DNA from: Corynebacterium minutissimum
GTDB lineage: Bacteria; Actinomycetota; Actinomycetes; Mycobacteriales; Mycobacteriaceae
Length of the DNA: 64,000 nucleotides
NCBI RefSeq assembly: GCF_000805675.1
Contig: NZ_JSEF01000006.1
Location: forward strand, 310,001-374,000
Direction of reading: 5' to 3'
Program-made: the position numbers and the translations under genes
The notes under the pieces: model-generated
The model's database searches: none
Seen by the model: only the letters and a program-made list of their open reading frames with translations
Told to the model about the DNA's origin: nothing
Part shown: piece by piece, positions 44,337-53,708 of the stretch
Numbering within the stretch: the stretch's first letter is position 1
How the letters are laid out: the number at the start of each line of letters is the position of its first letter

Positions 44337-45449
44337 GTGGCCAAGCACTTAGGCAAACGCTTGACATCGCGATTCTTGCCGCAGATTGAGTTAACCTCGC
44401 AGCCTGACCATGCGTTGATTGACGTCATTACTCTCCCCCGTACGGAGAGCACCAACCCGTGGAAGCAGTTGGCACGCCGCGTTCTGTGGGCTTTTGGCCT
44501 TCTCGTCTTCGTCACTATCATCGTCTACTTCGACGGTGATGGCTACAGCGAGGACCTGTCCCTGCTCGATGCCGCTTATTATTCGGCGGTCTCGCTGACC
44601 ACAGTGGGCTATGGTGACATCGTTCCCGTTACTCCGCAGGCGCGTTTCATCAACCTCGCCATTGTTACCCCGGCCCGCCTGCTCTTCCTTGTCTTGTTGG
44701 TTGGAGCGACCTTGTCGGTGCTCACTGACCGAGCCCGTCGCACTTTTGAAATCCAGAATTGGAGAAAGCAATTGCGTAACCACACTGTCGTTATCGGCTA
44801 TGGCACGAAGGGCGCCGGTGCGGTGTCCGCACTTATCGCGGATGATGTTCCTGCCTCCCAGATCGTGGTCGTCGATACCAACCGCGCAGCACTGGCTAAC
44901 GCGGAGCACCACGGTCTTGTGACCATCTATGGTTCCGGCACCAAGCAGGATGTTTTGCGCATCGCCGGTGTGCAAAATGCCTCTTCCGTTGTTGTGACTC
45001 CATCCACGGACGATACCGCGGTGCTGTGCACGCTGTCCGTGCGCGAGCTCAACCCCAAAGCCAAGGTGGTGGCTTCAGTCCGTGAATCCGAGAACCGCCA
45101 CCTTCTCTTGCAATCAGGTGCAGACTCAGTGGTGACCTCTGCTGAGACTGCGGGCCGTCTGCTTGGTCTTGCCACCGTTACGCCGACGGTGGTGGAAATG
45201 ATGGAAGACTTGCTCTCCCCGAATGAGGGCTTCTCCGTTGCCGAGCGCGCTGTGCGCGAATTTGAGGTTGGCTCCAACCCGCGTCACCTGGCAGATATTG
45301 TGCTGGCGGTCCTGCGCAATAACGAACTACACCGCGTTGATACCGCAGATGCCTACGCGCTCAAGCCAGGTGACCGTCTGCTGTACATCAAGCACGAAGT
45401 GACTCAGTCCATCGACGATAGCGATGAGGACGAGGACGACGACAAGTAA
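44337..45449 (+). CDS. cglK: Potassium channel with RCK domain (CglK type)
   Basis: 370 residues, GTG start. Two membrane helices flank the filter TTVGYGD near residue 90; then an RCK (Rossmann) domain HTVVIGYGTKGAG...VVVDTNRAAL and a C-terminal RCK-C part, ending in a run of acidic residues. C. glutamicum CglK, which has the same plan and neighbourhood, is needed for growth at acid pH with low K+. The stop codon overlaps the nudC ATG (TAATG). Confidence 0.93.
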   Translation: MAKHLGKRLTSRFLPQIELTSQPDHALIDVITLPRTESTNPWKQLARRVLWAFGLLVFVTIIVYFDGDGYSEDLSLLDAAYYSAVSLTTVGYGDIVPVTPQARFINLAIVTPARLLFLVLLVGATLSVLTDRARRTFEIQNWRKQLRNHTVVIGYGTKGAGAVSALIADDVPASQIVVVDTNRAALANAEHHGLVTIYGSGTKQDVLRIAGVQNASSVVVTPSTDDTAVLCTLSVRELNPKAKVVASVRESENRHLLLQSGADSVVTSAETAGRLLGLATVTPTVVEMMEDLLSPNEGFSVAERAVREFEVGSNPRHLADIVLAVLRNNELHRVDTADAYALKPGDRLLYIKHEVTQSIDDSDEDEDDDK

Positions 45450-46183
45450 TGTACCTGCCAGTCACCGAGACCGGCCGCATCCCAGTTGATGCCCAAGGCC
45501 AGCCAGTCCTCGTGGCAGAACCTGCCGGTGACATTCTCGTCGAAGCTGGCGCTGTTTACGCCTTCCTACTGGATACAGCAATTGCTGAGAAACTCGGCTC
45601 GCTGCAGGATGCCTCGTTCTTCAACGGCCAGAGTGACATCCTCAAAGCTGTACATGTGATCCGGAATCGTCGTGAAGCGCGCTTCGATCCGCGCACGGGC
45701 GAGGAACTGCAGTACCCCGCTCCCGGCGTGGTAGGGCGCGTTGGAGATCGTTATGTCTTTCCCCGTCTTGACCCAGCGGTGATCGGCATTATTCACCACC
45801 CAGAGTCGGAGCGTATTCTTCTGGCGCGCAACCGCCACCGGCCAGGATTCTTCTCACTCATTGCAGGCTACGTCGAACCAGGTGAAACCCTTGAGGCCGC
45901 CATGGAGCGCGAAGCTCTCGAGGAAACCGGTCGCCGTCTGCATACCGTGCGGTACTGGGGCTCCCAGCCGTGGCCGCCAAGTGGGTCCCTTATGGTGGGC
46001 TTTTCTGCCGTCACGGAGGATGTCGAGGCCGTGTGCGATACTGACGAAGAGCTTGCAGAAGTACGGTGGGTGACCCGCGCTGACCTGCCGAGCATGACCA
46101 TTGCCCGCAAGGGCTCAATTGCACACACGATGATTATGGAGTGGTTCCACGGTGATGAGACCGGATCTGTCCCTGCTCGATGA
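45449..46183 (+). CDS. nudC: NADH pyrophosphatase NudC, zinc ribbon lost
   Basis: 244 residues. The Nudix box GYVEPGETLEAAMEREALEETG (GX5EX7REUXEEXGU) is intact and is followed by SQPWPPSGS, the NudC-specific SQPWPxPxS-like tag. It hydrolyses NAD(H) and can remove NAD caps from RNA. The four cysteines of the usual zinc ribbon before the Nudix domain are absent: that stretch reads RREARFDPRTGEELQYPAP. It overlaps uvrD2 by about 30 nt. Confidence 0.93.
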   Translation: MYLPVTETGRIPVDAQGQPVLVAEPAGDILVEAGAVYAFLLDTAIAEKLGSLQDASFFNGQSDILKAVHVIRNRREARFDPRTGEELQYPAPGVVGRVGDRYVFPRLDPAVIGIIHHPESERILLARNRHRPGFFSLIAGYVEPGETLEAAMEREALEETGRRLHTVRYWGSQPWPPSGSLMVGFSAVTEDVEAVCDTDEELAEVRWVTRADLPSMTIARKGSIAHTMIMEWFHGDETGSVPAR

Positions 46184-48203
46184 GGACCAGCGCGCCGCTG
46201 CTACGGCGCCGCGCGGCCCCGTGTGCATCCTGGCGGGCGCAGGAACGGGTAAAACCCGCACGATTACCTACCGCATTGCCCACATGGTGGACCAGGGTTT
46301 TGTCAATCCCCAGCGTGTTCTCGCTGTCACCTTCACCACCCGTGCGGCAAGTGAGATGCGCGAGCGGCTTAACCAGATGGGTGTGGGGGGAGTGCAGGCG
46401 CAAACCTTCCACGCCGCTGCCCGCCGGCAGCTGAAGTATTTTTGGCCGCAAGTAGCGGGGGACTTGCCGTGGCAGCTCATTGATAACAAATTCAGCCTTG
46501 TCGGACGCGCAGTCCGTTCATTAGGCCTCGACAATACCAAGGACACTATTCGTGATTTCCTGGGGGAAATCGAGTGGGCCAAATCATCGCTCATTGGCCC
46601 CGAGGGCTATCCAGGCGTCATCGAAAGCACAGACCGCGAGGCCCCGGGTGATCCGCAGGCCGTCGCCGAGGTCTTCCGCCGCTATGAGGACATGAAATCC
46701 ACCCCGGATCTCATGTACCTCGATTTTGATGACCTCCTCATGCACATTGCCGGGGCTATTGAGAATGTGCCATCGGTAGCGGAAGTATTCCGTGAGCAGT
46801 ACCGCACGTTTGTCGTGGATGAGTACCAGGATGTCACTCCACTGCAGCAGCGTGTGCTTGAAGCCTGGCTGGGGGACCGTGATGACCTCACGGTCGTGGG
46901 TGATGCCAACCAGACCATTTACTCCTTCAACGGTGCCTCACCGGAGTACTTGTTGGACTTCTCCCGCACGTACCCGCAGGCCACCATGATCAAACTGCAG
47001 CGAGACTACCGCTCCACGCCGCAGGTTACGCAGTTGGCTAATGAGGTCATTGCCAAGGCCAGCGGCCGTGCCGCCGGTACCAGGCTGGAACTGCAAGGTA
47101 TGCGCGAGCCCGGCCCAGAACCCACCTTTAAGGCTTATGAATCTGAGGAAGTAGAAGCCAAGGAAGTTGCGGGCCAGGTACTGACCTTGCTCAACCAAGG
47201 TGTGAAAGCCTCTGAGATCGCCATCCTCTATCGCATCAATGCGCAGTCGGAACAGTTTGAGCAGGCGCTTGCGGATGCCGGAGTGGTCTACCAAGTCCGC
47301 GGCGGTGAAGGTTTCTTCCGGCGCCCCGAAATCTTGGAGGCTATCCGTGTGCTCATCGCTGCATCGCGTCGTGACGATCTTCCGGATGATCCGGTTGCCG
47401 TTGCCCGCGCAGCTTTCGTAGAGCTGGGCCTGACGGCTACGGAACCACAGGGTGCCCAGGCGCGCGAGAGGTGGCAGTCACTGAGCGCACTCGTGGATCT
47501 CATTGCCCAGATCGTGGAGGACCACGAGGGCATTGATCTCAATGGCGTGCTGGGAGAGCTGCACCGCCGCTCAGAAAACAAACACAACCCCACCATGGAG
47601 GGGGTTACCTTAGCTACCATTCACGCTGCCAAGGGCTTGGAGTGGGATGCGGTCTTCCTCGTTGGTCTCACCGAAAAGCTATTGCCCATTAACCATGCCA
47701 TCAAAGCGGGCGATGAACAGGTGGAGGAGGAACGCCGACTGTTCTACGTGGGTATTACTCGTGCCCGCGAGCACCTGGCCCTGTCGTGGGCGCTGGCAAA
47801 AACCACTGGTTCGCGGGCATCGCGCGAGCGGACCCGTTTCCTCGATGGCCTCGTGCCGGGGATTGAGGAAAGCGAGTCGAGCAATCGCCGTTACCGCCCG
47901 CGGCGCTGCAGGGTCTGCTCCAGCGAGCTCACCAGCCCTGCGGAAAAGGTGTTGGGCCGCCACGAATGGTGCGAGTACGAAGGAGACGAGGACGTCTTCA
48001 ACGCTCTGAGGTCATGGCGTGCCTCGGTGGCCAAGGACTCTAAAGTTCCTGCCTATGTCGTCTTTTCTGATGCCACCTTGCAGGCTATCTCGGAGGCGCT
48101 TCCCGCCACGGAAGCCGAGCTGCTTGACGTCTCAGGCGTTGGCCCGACGAAGCTAGAGCGCTACGGCGCGGAGGTTCTGCAGATTATCGCCTCAACACGT
48201 TAA
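46152..48203 (+). CDS. uvrD2: DNA helicase UvrD2 (UvrD/PcrA family with HRDC)
   Basis: 683 residues from GTG 46152 (ATG 46155 is equally possible). Walker A AGAGTGKTRT near 29, DEYQDVTPLQQ near 220, GDANQTIYSFNGA near 252, and TIHAAKGLEWDAV near 485. After the motor come two CxxC-like pairs (CRVCSSELTS, HEWC) and a C-terminal HRDC domain (PAYVVFSDATLQAI...GVGPTKLERYG). This is the layout of essential mycobacterial UvrD2. Its start is inside nudC. Confidence 0.95.
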   Translation: MMRPDLSLLDEDQRAAATAPRGPVCILAGAGTGKTRTITYRIAHMVDQGFVNPQRVLAVTFTTRAASEMRERLNQMGVGGVQAQTFHAAARRQLKYFWPQVAGDLPWQLIDNKFSLVGRAVRSLGLDNTKDTIRDFLGEIEWAKSSLIGPEGYPGVIESTDREAPGDPQAVAEVFRRYEDMKSTPDLMYLDFDDLLMHIAGAIENVPSVAEVFREQYRTFVVDEYQDVTPLQQRVLEAWLGDRDDLTVVGDANQTIYSFNGASPEYLLDFSRTYPQATMIKLQRDYRSTPQVTQLANEVIAKASGRAAGTRLELQGMREPGPEPTFKAYESEEVEAKEVAGQVLTLLNQGVKASEIAILYRINAQSEQFEQALADAGVVYQVRGGEGFFRRPEILEAIRVLIAASRRDDLPDDPVAVARAAFVELGLTATEPQGAQARERWQSLSALVDLIAQIVEDHEGIDLNGVLGELHRRSENKHNPTMEGVTLATIHAAKGLEWDAVFLVGLTEKLLPINHAIKAGDEQVEEERRLFYVGITRAREHLALSWALAKTTGSRASRERTRFLDGLVPGIEESESSNRRYRPRRCRVCSSELTSPAEKVLGRHEWCEYEGDEDVFNALRSWRASVAKDSKVPAYVVFSDATLQAISEALPATEAELLDVSGVGPTKLERYGAEVLQIIASTR

Positions 48204-48238
48204 ACGCGCTTACGCACATAACAAGCAAGCAGAAGGCT

Positions 48239-49066
48239 TTAGCCCGAACAATACGGGCAGCGCGGATGCTCCAGCACGAAGCGGTGTTGTTCCATACCGT
48301 AGAGATCAATTTCCTTGAGCTCCCCGGCAAGTGGCCGTGCTGTCGGAGCCCCAGGCGGGGAGGGCCGGCCCATGAGTCGGCGAATGGTGACCACCGCGTG
48401 CATCACAACGGCGGTGCGCACTATGGGATCCCCTGGCCGCGCGGCTGCATCAGCCCGTTGGGCCACCCCATGCCACTGTGCATCAGCATCAATGCGGTGC
48501 AAGTGCGCACACATGGGACAAGGACCTGCACCATTGACACGGACCGGCCCAATGATGCCCCGGGCATCCAACATGGACACCGGCAACCATGTCGCCTTGC
48601 TTCGGTGGAGTGCCTGCGCCCATTCCACAGCACCACCGAGCATGTCCACCGCCACGATGGGAAGGTAGCCTGCCACGTTGTCGATGTAATCGGAGGCAGA
48701 TTCGGTATGGAGGGGAGTGCGTGGCTGGAAGTGGTCGCCCATAAGGGCGTCACGAAGCTCATCGGCTAACACCGAACTACCCAGCACCGCGATGCGTTGG
48801 AGTCGCGGCTCTGGCCACAAGATGTTGTAGCTTATAAGGTCCTCGACAAGACTGCGCGCAGCAGCAGGTGATAGCCCTGTACGGGCAATCAAGTTCTCAA
48901 TCGTTTGCCTGGTCAGCGGTGTTCGAAGTCGGTTGAGCACACTCGCCAATTGTGGGTGTGCCTCCAGCACCCCGACGCGTGTGGCGTCCATTCCGCATTG
49001 CACCATTCCCGGCTCGCGTTCGAGAACGGCCACGTCTGGCGCCAACATATAGGTTTGTGCCGCCAT
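48239..49066 (-). CDS. ThiF/TOMM cyclodehydratase-like protein without partner genes
   Basis: 275 residues. N-terminal part resembles a winged-helix peptide-binding region; RIAVLGSSVLADELRDAL follows; then GAGPCPMCAHLHRIDADAQW and the terminal CPYC give the two CxxC zinc pairs and LH(R)xD pattern of Ocin-ThiF-like proteins of thiazole/oxazole peptide pathways. No YcaO protein, precursor peptide or dehydrogenase lies near it. Actinobacteria keep this orphan beside uvrD2, so it may act on an unknown peptide or protein. Start ATG 49066 follows AGAGAATTT. Confidence 0.75.
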   Translation of the reverse strand: MAAQTYMLAPDVAVLEREPGMVQCGMDATRVGVLEAHPQLASVLNRLRTPLTRQTIENLIARTGLSPAAARSLVEDLISYNILWPEPRLQRIAVLGSSVLADELRDALMGDHFQPRTPLHTESASDYIDNVAGYLPIVAVDMLGGAVEWAQALHRSKATWLPVSMLDARGIIGPVRVNGAGPCPMCAHLHRIDADAQWHGVAQRADAAARPGDPIVRTAVVMHAVVTIRRLMGRPSPPGAPTARPLAGELKEIDLYGMEQHRFVLEHPRCPYCSG

Positions 49067-49145
49067 AAATTCTCTCCCCCCCGTCGCGCGGCATCCCTCC
49101 TAGCCGCGGTGGGTCTCTATTGCATCACAGGTAGAATGCCCTGTC

Positions 49146-49643
49146 ATGTCGAGTAACCCCGAAGTCCGCGTCATTCGCTCAGCCCGGCGCCGGCGCACCG
49201 TCCAAGCCCGCACTGTCGACGGTGTGCTGGAAGTACGTATTCCGGCATGGATGTCGGCGGCGGAGGAAGAGAAAGCCGTAGCGGACATCGTGGCGAAGGT
49301 GCAGAAGAAGCACTCATCGGCGCAGCTTTCCGACGCCTCCCTCACAGCCCGCGCCCGCTCACTGAATGCACGATTTCTCGACGGCCGCGCAACCGTAGGA
49401 TCTATTCGCTGGGTAAGCAATCAAAAATCCCGTTGGGGCAGTTGCACTACCTCAACGGGAGATATTCGCATTTCAGACCGGCTACAAGATGTACCCGAGT
49501 ACGTTCTCGACGCGGTTATTATCCACGAGCTGACCCACACCTTCATTTCCGGTCATGGCCCGGATTTTTGGGAATGGGCAGATCGTGCGCCCAAAGCGGA
49601 GCGCGCCAAGGGCTATTTGGAGGCCTATCAGCGCTTCCGCTAG
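49146..49643 (+). CDS. YgjP/WLM-type metallopeptidase (M48-like)
   Basis: 165 residues. Typical N-terminal beta strands (RSARRRRTVQARTVDGVLEVRIP), SRWGSC (residues 97-102) and the zinc motif IIHELTHTFISGHGPDFW near 125 define the YgjP/DUF45 family of small predicted peptidases. Cytosolic, substrate unknown. Its 3' end overlaps by 4 nt the stop of the convergent gene at 49640. Confidence 0.9.
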   Translation: MSSNPEVRVIRSARRRRTVQARTVDGVLEVRIPAWMSAAEEEKAVADIVAKVQKKHSSAQLSDASLTARARSLNARFLDGRATVGSIRWVSNQKSRWGSCTTSTGDIRISDRLQDVPEYVLDAVIIHELTHTFISGHGPDFWEWADRAPKAERAKGYLEAYQRFR

Positions 49644-51079
49644 TCGCGGGAGTCGTCGTCTCCGCCCTTGTCCTTGTCAGGATCCTCGCTCTCCGCGTCA
49701 GTGTCCTCGCTGTCCGCGTCAGTGTCCTGCGCGGAGTCATCGTTCTGCTGCTTGAGCATTTCCTCCAGCTTGGAGAATTCCTCTTCAAAACCTTCGTCGG
49801 TGCTGTCATCGAGCAGTCCATCAATGAAGGAGGCCGGGTTGTCGATGTGCTCCGCCGTTGGCAGCAGGTCTGGGTGATCCCACGCGGAATCGCGCTTGTT
49901 TGGGCCCACGGCCACGGTGGCGCGGCGCCACAGCTCGGCAGCAGCCTCCACCTTCGGGGCATTGAGCTCAATGCCGACGACCTGGGAGAAGGCCTTTTCC
50001 GCAGAACCGCCGGTGGAGCGGCGGTGTGCCCACGCCTCATTCATCGCCTTCGTCGACGGAATGCGCTCACCCAGGGCCTCGGTAACCACGTGCTCGACCC
50101 AGCCTTCGACGAGTGCCAGAAGGGTCTCTAGGCGGGAAGCGGCACCGGCGTTGCGCGAGGTGATGCGCGGGGAGAGGTCCATGCCCTGCAGCTTGCCCAT
50201 CGCATCCTGAATTGCCTGCGGGTCACCGGATTCCAGGTTGAGCTCGCGGGTAGCTTCCTCAATGTGGGAAGTGTCGATGACCAGGCCCATGGCGTACTCC
50301 TCGACGGAGGACACAAGGCGCTCCACCAGCCACGGCACGTGCTTGAACAGGCGCTGACGGGCAGCCTCACGGGCGCCGATGTAGACGAGCACCTCCTGGC
50401 CCGGAACGTTGAGGTTGCGGGCGATGGCCTGAATATTGTGCGGCAAGAGTGCCGTGGTGCCAGCGGGGGAGACCGGCAGGCCAAAGTCGGAGCCAGTCAG
50501 CGCCTGGGAGGCGAGGTCACCAAGAGCATGGCCCAGCTTCATACCGAAGTTCATGCCGGACATCGAATTCATCATCGAGGTCATGGGGCCCATCATGTCG
50601 CGGGCTTCCTCCGGCAAAGACTCAAGCTGCGCGTTGTTCATGTGCTCCGCCACGGGGGTCACCATGCGCTGCCACATCGGCAGGGTTTCCTCGAGCCACT
50701 GGGCAGAGTTCCATGCGGTCACGGTACCCGAGGCCGTGGGAAGGTAGGTGGCGTCATCAAGCCACAGCTCGGCCAAGCGTACCGATTCTTGGACGGCGGT
50801 GCGGTCTTTGTCATTGACCTCTTTATCGCCGGAGATCTGCTGCAAGGCAATGCGCTTAGCCAGGTCATAGTTGACGGGGCCGGCGCCTTCCGGGGAGTTC
50901 ATGGAGGAACCCATACCGGATAGCATCTGACCAAATTGGTTGAGAAGATCGCCTAGGCCACCGCCACCGCCAGCGCCACCCGCGCTGAAGCCGAAGGCGC
51001 CGAACGGGTTCTGGTCGCGACGATCTTTGTCGTCGTCATCATCGTTGTTGGGGAAGGAAAAACCGAATCCGTTGCTCAT
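49640..51079 (-). CDS. Zincin_2 (DUF2342) family protein with altered zinc motif
   Basis: 479 residues from ATG 51079; minus-strand TAGATT lies 7 nt upstream (leaderless). N-terminus is Asp- and Gly-rich, then a helical DUF2342 domain (VLVYIGAREAARQRLFKHVPWLVERL near 245, LEGWVEHVVTEALGERIP near 330) and a 60-residue acidic tail. Family members are predicted zinc peptidases; here the site reads REAAR where a zincin needs two histidines, so it may be inactive. It parallels the altered metallopeptidase at 1001. Confidence 0.85.
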   Translation of the reverse strand: MSNGFGFSFPNNDDDDDKDRRDQNPFGAFGFSAGGAGGGGGLGDLLNQFGQMLSGMGSSMNSPEGAGPVNYDLAKRIALQQISGDKEVNDKDRTAVQESVRLAELWLDDATYLPTASGTVTAWNSAQWLEETLPMWQRMVTPVAEHMNNAQLESLPEEARDMMGPMTSMMNSMSGMNFGMKLGHALGDLASQALTGSDFGLPVSPAGTTALLPHNIQAIARNLNVPGQEVLVYIGAREAARQRLFKHVPWLVERLVSSVEEYAMGLVIDTSHIEEATRELNLESGDPQAIQDAMGKLQGMDLSPRITSRNAGAASRLETLLALVEGWVEHVVTEALGERIPSTKAMNEAWAHRRSTGGSAEKAFSQVVGIELNAPKVEAAAELWRRATVAVGPNKRDSAWDHPDLLPTAEHIDNPASFIDGLLDDSTDEGFEEEFSKLEEMLKQQNDDSAQDTDADSEDTDAESEDPDKDKGGDDDSRD

Positions 51080-51172
51080 GCGCCCCAATCTACCGGTTTC
51101 CGGGTCACGGATTCTAGGTTCTCGGCAACGCTGAGAGCGAACAGACCATCAAACGTTGTAGGCTGTTTCTCC

Positions 51173-52249
51173 GTGAATCAACAGCAGAACCCTCGAACTC
51201 GCCGCCTCCGCACCCTGACCTGGGGAGCGATTCCGGTGGTGCTTACGGGCGCTCTGCTCAGCGTGGACCGTATCCCGGGGACGGACATTACTCTGACGGT
51301 TCCGTATGCCGCAGAAGGCCCGGGGCCTGTTGTGGACACGCTCGGTGAGGTTGAGGGTATGCAGGTCGTCGACGTGGAAGCGCCGGAGACGTACCAGCCC
51401 ACCGGCCAGCTCAACATGACGACGGTATCGGTGCGCACCAACATGACGATGGCTCAGGCACTGGGGCGTTGGCTGTTTACGGATGACACCCTCGTGCCTA
51501 TCGAAAACATCATCCCGCAAGGCAGGACCGACGAGGAAGTACAGGAGGCGAACCAGCAGGCCTTTACCCAGTCTGAGTCAGCTGCCACGGTCGCCGCCAT
51601 GGACTACCTCAACAAACCCGTGCGTATCGAGGTGGCGCAGGTGCTTGACGACGCCCCCGCAGCCGCCACGCTTCACGACGGCGACATCATCACCGCCGTC
51701 AATTCCGAACCCGTTACCGAACCCGGCGAGGTCCAACAGAAGATCCGAGGGCTGGCTCCCGGCGATGACGTCGCGCTCGATATCACCCGGGACGGTAAGG
51801 ACCGCACCGAAAAGGTCACGCTCGGTGCCCACCCAGAGGACAAGGACATTCCGCTCCTTGGCATCCTCATGACGTCGGTTCCCACCGAAGACATCACGGT
51901 GGATTACAACCTGCAGGATATCGGTGGTCCCTCGGCGGGCATGATGTTTACGCTGGCGGTCATCGACAAACTGTCCACCGAAGACCTTACGGGCGGCACG
52001 ACAGTTGCTGGCACGGGCACCATCGGTGAGGACGGACAGGTCGGCCCTATCGGTGGCATTGTCCACAAGGTTCGTGCCTCCCGGGATGCGGGCGCGCAGC
52101 TCTTCCTCTCCCCAGCAGAAAACTGTGCCGAGGCCATCAGTCGCGATACCGGTGACATGGTGGTAGCCAAGGTGCATACTCTCGACGACGCCATTACAGC
52201 CATGCACGACTTTGCGGCTGGTGATGAGGTCGAGACGTGTGCGAAGTAA
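51173..52249 (+). CDS. Membrane-anchored PDZ-Lon (S16) peptidase, YlbL/Rv3194c type
   Basis: 358 residues, GTG 8 nt after TAGGCT. One N-terminal anchor (about 15-32), a PDZ domain (about 150-235: AAATLHDGDIITAVNSEP), and a Lon-type catalytic domain with Ser in GGPSAGMMFTLAVID and Lys in GGIVHKVRAS, the S16 Ser-Lys dyad. It would cleave extracytoplasmic substrates at the membrane. Divergent from the Zincin_2 gene; a hairpin follows. Confidence 0.93.
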   Translation: MNQQQNPRTRRLRTLTWGAIPVVLTGALLSVDRIPGTDITLTVPYAAEGPGPVVDTLGEVEGMQVVDVEAPETYQPTGQLNMTTVSVRTNMTMAQALGRWLFTDDTLVPIENIIPQGRTDEEVQEANQQAFTQSESAATVAAMDYLNKPVRIEVAQVLDDAPAAATLHDGDIITAVNSEPVTEPGEVQQKIRGLAPGDDVALDITRDGKDRTEKVTLGAHPEDKDIPLLGILMTSVPTEDITVDYNLQDIGGPSAGMMFTLAVIDKLSTEDLTGGTTVAGTGTIGEDGQVGPIGGIVHKVRASRDAGAQLFLSPAENCAEAISRDTGDMVVAKVHTLDDAITAMHDFAAGDEVETCAK

Positions 52250-52250
52250 T

Positions 52251-52277
52251 CGCACGCGGTCTGGCTAACCGCGTGCG
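52251..52277. terminator. Perfect hairpin between convergent genes
   Basis: CGCACGCGGT and ACCGCGTGCG form a perfect 10-bp stem with a 7-nt loop, one base after the peptidase stop. No T-tract follows, so it may act by stabilising both 3' ends or end transcription weakly. Confidence 0.65.
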
Positions 52278-52296
52278 GTGAGACTAGACGGAGAGA

Positions 52297-52977
52297 CTAG
52301 ACGAGGCCTAGTTCCTTCAGACGCTCTTCCGGATCGTCCTGGTCGGTGGAAATCATCTGCTGCATGATGAGACCTTCGTCGTTATCCACGACGGTAAGGA
52401 TGGCAGTGTTGCCCAACATGGACCAGCCCACTACGCGGTTGCCGCTGTCCTCCACGACGCGCGAGCTGCGCAGTTCCGTGAGCACCTGGGTGGTCTGGGA
52501 AGCCTTGGCCTTGGACTTGAAGAACTGGAACTGGCCCACCTTGGAGCCAGAGCAATTGAAAGAATCCGTCACGCCGTTCGGGTCGCAGCGATCAAACTCC
52601 TCAAAGATTTCCTCGGGAACCAAGCCGCCGAAGATGGCATAGGCTTTGTCCACCGAAGCCTCGAACTTCCCTCCCGATGCGGAGCTCGGTTCAGCGGAGT
52701 CAGACTCGTCCGCGTCATCGGAACTGGATTCAGACTCCGAGGCCGGTGCTGACTCCGAGTCCTTGGCGGACGTGGTTTCTTCCGCAGAGCTGGTCTCGCT
52801 CTTTTCTTCAGAGGTCGAGGCAGCGGCCGCGGAGCTGGGCTTCTCTGAATCTGTTGACGCAACAGGCGAGGTAGCCGGCGATGGCTCGGGGGTTTCCTTA
52901 TTCCCACATGCGCTCAACAGCGCGCCGGTGGCGAGCACGGCTGAGGCAGCGGCGGTGAGGCGGGTGGTCAAACGCAC
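52297..52977 (-). CDS. Secreted lipoprotein with Ser/Glu-rich linker
   Basis: 226 residues. Signal peptide with lipobox LLSAC (Cys24). A disordered Ser/Glu/Ala linker of about 80 residues separates the anchor from a compact C-terminal domain (KAYAIFGGLVPEEIFEEFDRC ... DNDEGLIMQQMISTD) containing two cysteines that may pair. Binding or enzymatic role unknown. The start is preceded by GGAGCCACCC-type spacing. Confidence 0.82.
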   Translation of the reverse strand: MRLTTRLTAAASAVLATGALLSACGNKETPEPSPATSPVASTDSEKPSSAAAASTSEEKSETSSAEETTSAKDSESAPASESESSSDDADESDSAEPSSASGGKFEASVDKAYAIFGGLVPEEIFEEFDRCDPNGVTDSFNCSGSKVGQFQFFKSKAKASQTTQVLTELRSSRVVEDSGNRVVGWSMLGNTAILTVVDNDEGLIMQQMISTDQDDPEERLKELGLV

Positions 52978-53054
52978 GGTGGGGTGGCTCCTCTACAAAG
53001 CGGTACTGCTGAATAACTCGATAATGCTTAATGCTATCTGCCCAGTTTAGACGA

Positions 53055-53618
53055 TTAAATAAGCTCGTCTGGATCCTGCTCCAAACCGTAGCGCAGCGCA
53101 GCGATAACGCCCGGTGCTACGTTTGGCCCTCCGCGCAGTTGAATGTCGTCCTCGGCGAAGGGGCCAGCTGCTTCCAGCTCTTCCTCCGTGGGGCGCAGCT
53201 GCAGGAGGGTCAGCTCAGCGCCGTCCGAGCCGTCCTCGCCCACGCCGTCGCGCAGGACACCGGAGAAGAGGCGGGCCGGGTGGGCGTCGCTAAACGCGGC
53301 GTCCTCCGTGTCTTTAAACATGATTTCCTGTGCCAGGATGACTCCGGCAATCTCGCGCGGCCATGCCAGGCGAGCTACGTATTCTGCTAAGTGCTCCGAC
53401 CCTGGCTCAATGCCTTCCGGTAGCTCTTGGACGACAAGGGTAAGCGGTGACTCGTCATCCACATCACCCAGCTGGGCAGCGACTAACTCGGTAGGTACGA
53501 GCGCAAAAAGAGTAGGTGGGGCATCCCAGCCCTCGGCGTGAATGAAGTCGACGGCCTCGCGCATCGCCTTGTTGAGCGCGCGGTTGACAGCTGGCTGGGA
53601 ATTGGGTTGGGAACTCAT
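53055..53618 (-). CDS. PPA1309 family protein
   Basis: 187 residues. LNKAMREAVDFIHAEGWDAPPTLFALVPT and the strongly acidic end with LRYGLEQDPDELI match the PPA1309 family of actinobacterial cytosolic proteins with unknown function. ATG 53618 follows AAGGACGC. It is usually the divergent neighbour of the UPF0182 gene, as here. Confidence 0.9.
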   Translation of the reverse strand: MSSQPNSQPAVNRALNKAMREAVDFIHAEGWDAPPTLFALVPTELVAAQLGDVDDESPLTLVVQELPEGIEPGSEHLAEYVARLAWPREIAGVILAQEIMFKDTEDAAFSDAHPARLFSGVLRDGVGEDGSDGAELTLLQLRPTEEELEAAGPFAEDDIQLRGGPNVAPGVIAALRYGLEQDPDELI

Positions 53619-53708
53619 AAGCGTCCTTGTTCGTTGACGGTGATAGTGCTTCTCTAGACTAGAAGCTTGATACCTCTATGTTCGCACGAGACCTGATTGG
53701 AGCTGGAG

